From: Casuarius casuarius | Taxonomy: Eukaryota > Chordata > Aves > Casuariiformes > Casuariidae | Direction: 5' to 3' | DNA: 64,000 nt | NCBI GenBank assembly: GCA_003342895.1 | Contig: PTFA01000111.1 | Coordinates: forward strand, 1,152,199 to 1,216,198 | Part shown: positions 61,801 through 64,000 of the stretch, one piece after another | Position numbering within the stretch: the first letter of the stretch is position 1 | Layout: each line of letters starts with the position of its first letter | Notes under the pieces: generated by a model | What the model saw: only the letters and a program-made list of their open reading frames with translations | Told to the model about the DNA's origin: nothing | Database searches by the model: none | Program-made: the position numbers and the translations under genes

Positions 61801-64000
61801 GTATGCCTAAGGATTTTTCGTTTGTAGTTTAGAACACCTTTCTTACAATGCAGTATGACTTCATCAGTGAAGATGTGAAAATGAAATAATCAAACTCTTA
61901 CATAATGTAGAAACATACTAGAAATAACTTATTCTCTAAAAATCTAAAAATCAAGGCTAAGTTTCCATGAAGGCTATTGCAATTTTCTTGATACACTGTC
62001 TTAGGATATGCGTTAAAAGGCACCTGCAGCTAAGCATTGTTGATGCTAATGTGCAATATATCTCTTTCTCGAAGCTTTTGAGATGATAAAGTAATTCATA
62101 ATAAGCTTGCATAAAAAAGGAAAATAATTCTATACAGAAATATTTTAGCATTGTCTAGTTTGCTTTTATCCTCTACTACTTGAAGCAGGAAAAGCAAAAT
62201 GAAATTCTCTTTTGCANTTTTCTTTTTCCATTGATTCTTTTGACTTGAAGTCATAGCACACTGTTTCTTGATCTTCAAGCACTGAGAGTGGCTTCCTGAC
62301 TACTTAAGAGCTGCTTAAATCATCGGCTGTGGTTCTCAGATTTTCACAAACTGANGTCTAAAGTTAAGCTCCTAAAAATACAGATACACACACAAAAAAC
62401 ACAAATACACACCCCTACTTTTCTAGCATAAGTAACAGCTATTTAGTNAAAAAAAAAAAAAAAAAGAAGAAGTAATTGATTAATAGATTAAGAAAATCTA
62501 TTTTTACACATACATATGTGCACAGGCTGCATATTTCAAAGGCACTAAAAGAGACCCAGTAATTTTGGTGGCCAGATTTCTGGGAGTTGTGATTTTTCGT
62601 ATGTATTTTATTGAGACTACCTGCACCATCATTGCTTTGGAGAATCAGGCTATAAAGACTGTATTTTTAAGGACATAGGTTTGCGAGGATAGAATTATTT
62701 TTTTCTGAACTTTTCGATCATTGTTTTTCCCTGTATGTGGTTCTAATATCACAAGAAGAGGAATTTTTTGGAAAGAATAGTCAATGGTAATAGACAAACT
62801 ATTCTGTTTCCTTTAAATGTTTGCAGGAAGGAAAGGCTGAAAATCAAAACAAAAAAAAAAAACAGCTGAAGATATATTTGATTTGAAATCTGAAAATAGG
62901 CTTTTGGCTTTGTTTTTGTTGTTTTTGTTTTCAAAGAGGTTAATAAACAATTTAGATGGGTAAAAGATGTTATATGGAGAATCATTTGCAATGCTGACTG
63001 ACTTCATTACGGTGAGCTGTGTGACAGTATGTCAGGAAATAAAAGCATTTGCCATCATGCTGATGTTGGAGTGTGACTGATTTGGTTGCACTAGATTTTG
63101 TGTGATGAATGTTTAACAGTCTGAAGAAAAACAACGTCTCAAGGAGAGGTGAAGAAATGCTTTTTGGATGAGCTTTTCCCACCACAAAAATGCTTAGAGA
63201 CAAATGTCTTTTTTACAAAGCAGAACTGTTTTTTTGCTGAATGAATGTATTATCACTTCTAATATCAAAGGGTTGTAGTTTGATAAAGACAATAAACAGA
63301 AAAAGTAAATATGCATGCCAAGGAGATACAGTCTGATCAGCCAAATTACTCTAATTATTTGGGTTTTTTTTACCTAGGAATTCAAACTGTCAAATGTTTT
63401 AATCACGAAAGGCCTGTTTCAAGAAATAATGAAATTTTCCTGCTTAATTTCAGTGAGTTTTGAATCACAGCGAAATCCTACAACATCCAGTTTCCAACTA
63501 AGTTGTTCAGTTTGTTTATCCATTCTTTTCTCACAGAGATATCAACAGCAATTGTATTAAACTGCTGTCAGCAATAAACAAGATTGGGGACTTTTTGTCT
63601 TATGGATATGTTCACCTAAGTTTGATTCTAAGCAAGTGTTGAATATACTATATATTTAAACATCAGAATAAATCATACATTTTAGGGCTAAATCCTTACC
63701 AGAGCACAAGATCCATTAGGTGGAAGAGGGTATTAAAACATTTGTCACATACTGATTAGACAGAGTTCTTGGAGTCACTCAGAATGAGGACTTCAGAGTT
63801 GTAGGATACTGGTGATACGACGTAGTCCTACCACCCTTTCCCCTGACTGCATTTGAGGAACGCTAGCAGACATTATTAAGTGAGCTCTGATCTTTATCCA
63901 ATAACTTCATCAGGAATAATTGAGGCTTTTATCTGGAAAAGAGAAGGGAACCTATGTCTGTGCTGGGAGCCTGCAGCACTCACTTGAACTACCCTGTGTT
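58811..64000. other. Unique AT-rich DNA, no gene recognised
   Basis: Simple sequence includes a decayed CA-rich stretch at 62382-62415 and poly(A) at 62449-62465. The part at 63440-63640 has balanced composition and could be old functional non-coding sequence. No frame resembles a known protein; the minus-strand frames at 62749-63203 overlap one another and are Phe/Ser/Lys rich. Isolated N bases continue to the end. Confidence 0.55.
62449..62465. repeat. Poly(A) run, 17 bases
   Basis: The run follows an N at 62448 and is followed by GAAGAAG. No retroposon body was recognised upstream. Confidence 0.85.

Noticed and set aside
1..64000. CRISPR arrays, bacterial operons, tRNA, rRNA or small nuclear RNA genes
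   Set aside because: No regularly spaced repeats, no ribosome-binding-site gene layout and no tRNA- or snRNA-like promoter boxes or cloverleaf were noticed; the window is vertebrate nuclear DNA.

Overview
The window looks like vertebrate nuclear DNA, almost certainly from a bird. The clearest evidence is two CR1 retrotransposon 3' ends, one on each strand (23859-24060 and 41713-42021). The plus-strand copy ends in the ATTCTGTG-type tail typical of avian CR1. The rest is AT-rich (roughly 60-65% A+T by eye), full of homopolymer runs, microsatellites and old degraded repeats, with isolated N bases about every kilobase and one 15-N gap. This fits a gene-poor stretch of a large chromosome: an intergenic desert or the inside of a very long intron.

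I recognise no complete protein-coding gene and no RNA gene. The open frames present (60-177 codons) are mostly chance frames in AT-rich DNA or frames held open by GC-rich repeats. One 114-codon minus-strand frame (20469-20813) has a protein-like composition, but I cannot name it. A few short segments with good splice-site pairs on both sides (8639-8730 minus, 38841-38916 minus, 50720-50890 plus, 6338-6427 plus) are listed as exon candidates only.

Layout: 1-4.1 kb unique AT-rich DNA; 4.13-4.46 kb a CpG-bearing LTR-like block with AATAAA; 4.5-15.8 kb mostly unique, with two stretches that read like conserved non-coding sequence (about 12.4-12.7 and 13.4-13.6 kb); 15.8-16.5 kb repeat-like sequence; 18.2-18.46 kb a strongly GC-rich LTR-like block; 20.5-20.8 kb the unidentified open frame; 22.2 kb a 77-bp purine tract; 23.86-24.15 kb a minus-strand CR1 next to facing poly(A) and poly(T) runs; 24.2-39 kb AT-rich DNA with relics of very old CR1; 39.02-39.49 kb an LTR; 41.7-42.0 kb a plus-strand CR1 with an internal deletion; 45.0-45.5 kb a GC-rich, possibly retroviral block; 50.24-50.27 kb poly(T) and gap; 55.1-55.6 kb tetranucleotide and AT-rich simple repeats; 56.64-56.85 kb a CpG patch with a GC box; 57.93-58.0 kb a two-copy 39-bp tandem repeat; 58.26-58.81 kb a second LTR that appears to belong to the same family as the one at 39 kb; then unique AT-rich DNA to the end.

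No genes act together here. The organising theme is retroelement debris (CR1 plus solo LTRs) in unique sequence. I found nothing I would call a new biological system. The best leads are the LTR pair, the unidentified frame at 20.5 kb, the exon candidates and the conserved-element candidates. All need alignment to other genomes to settle.
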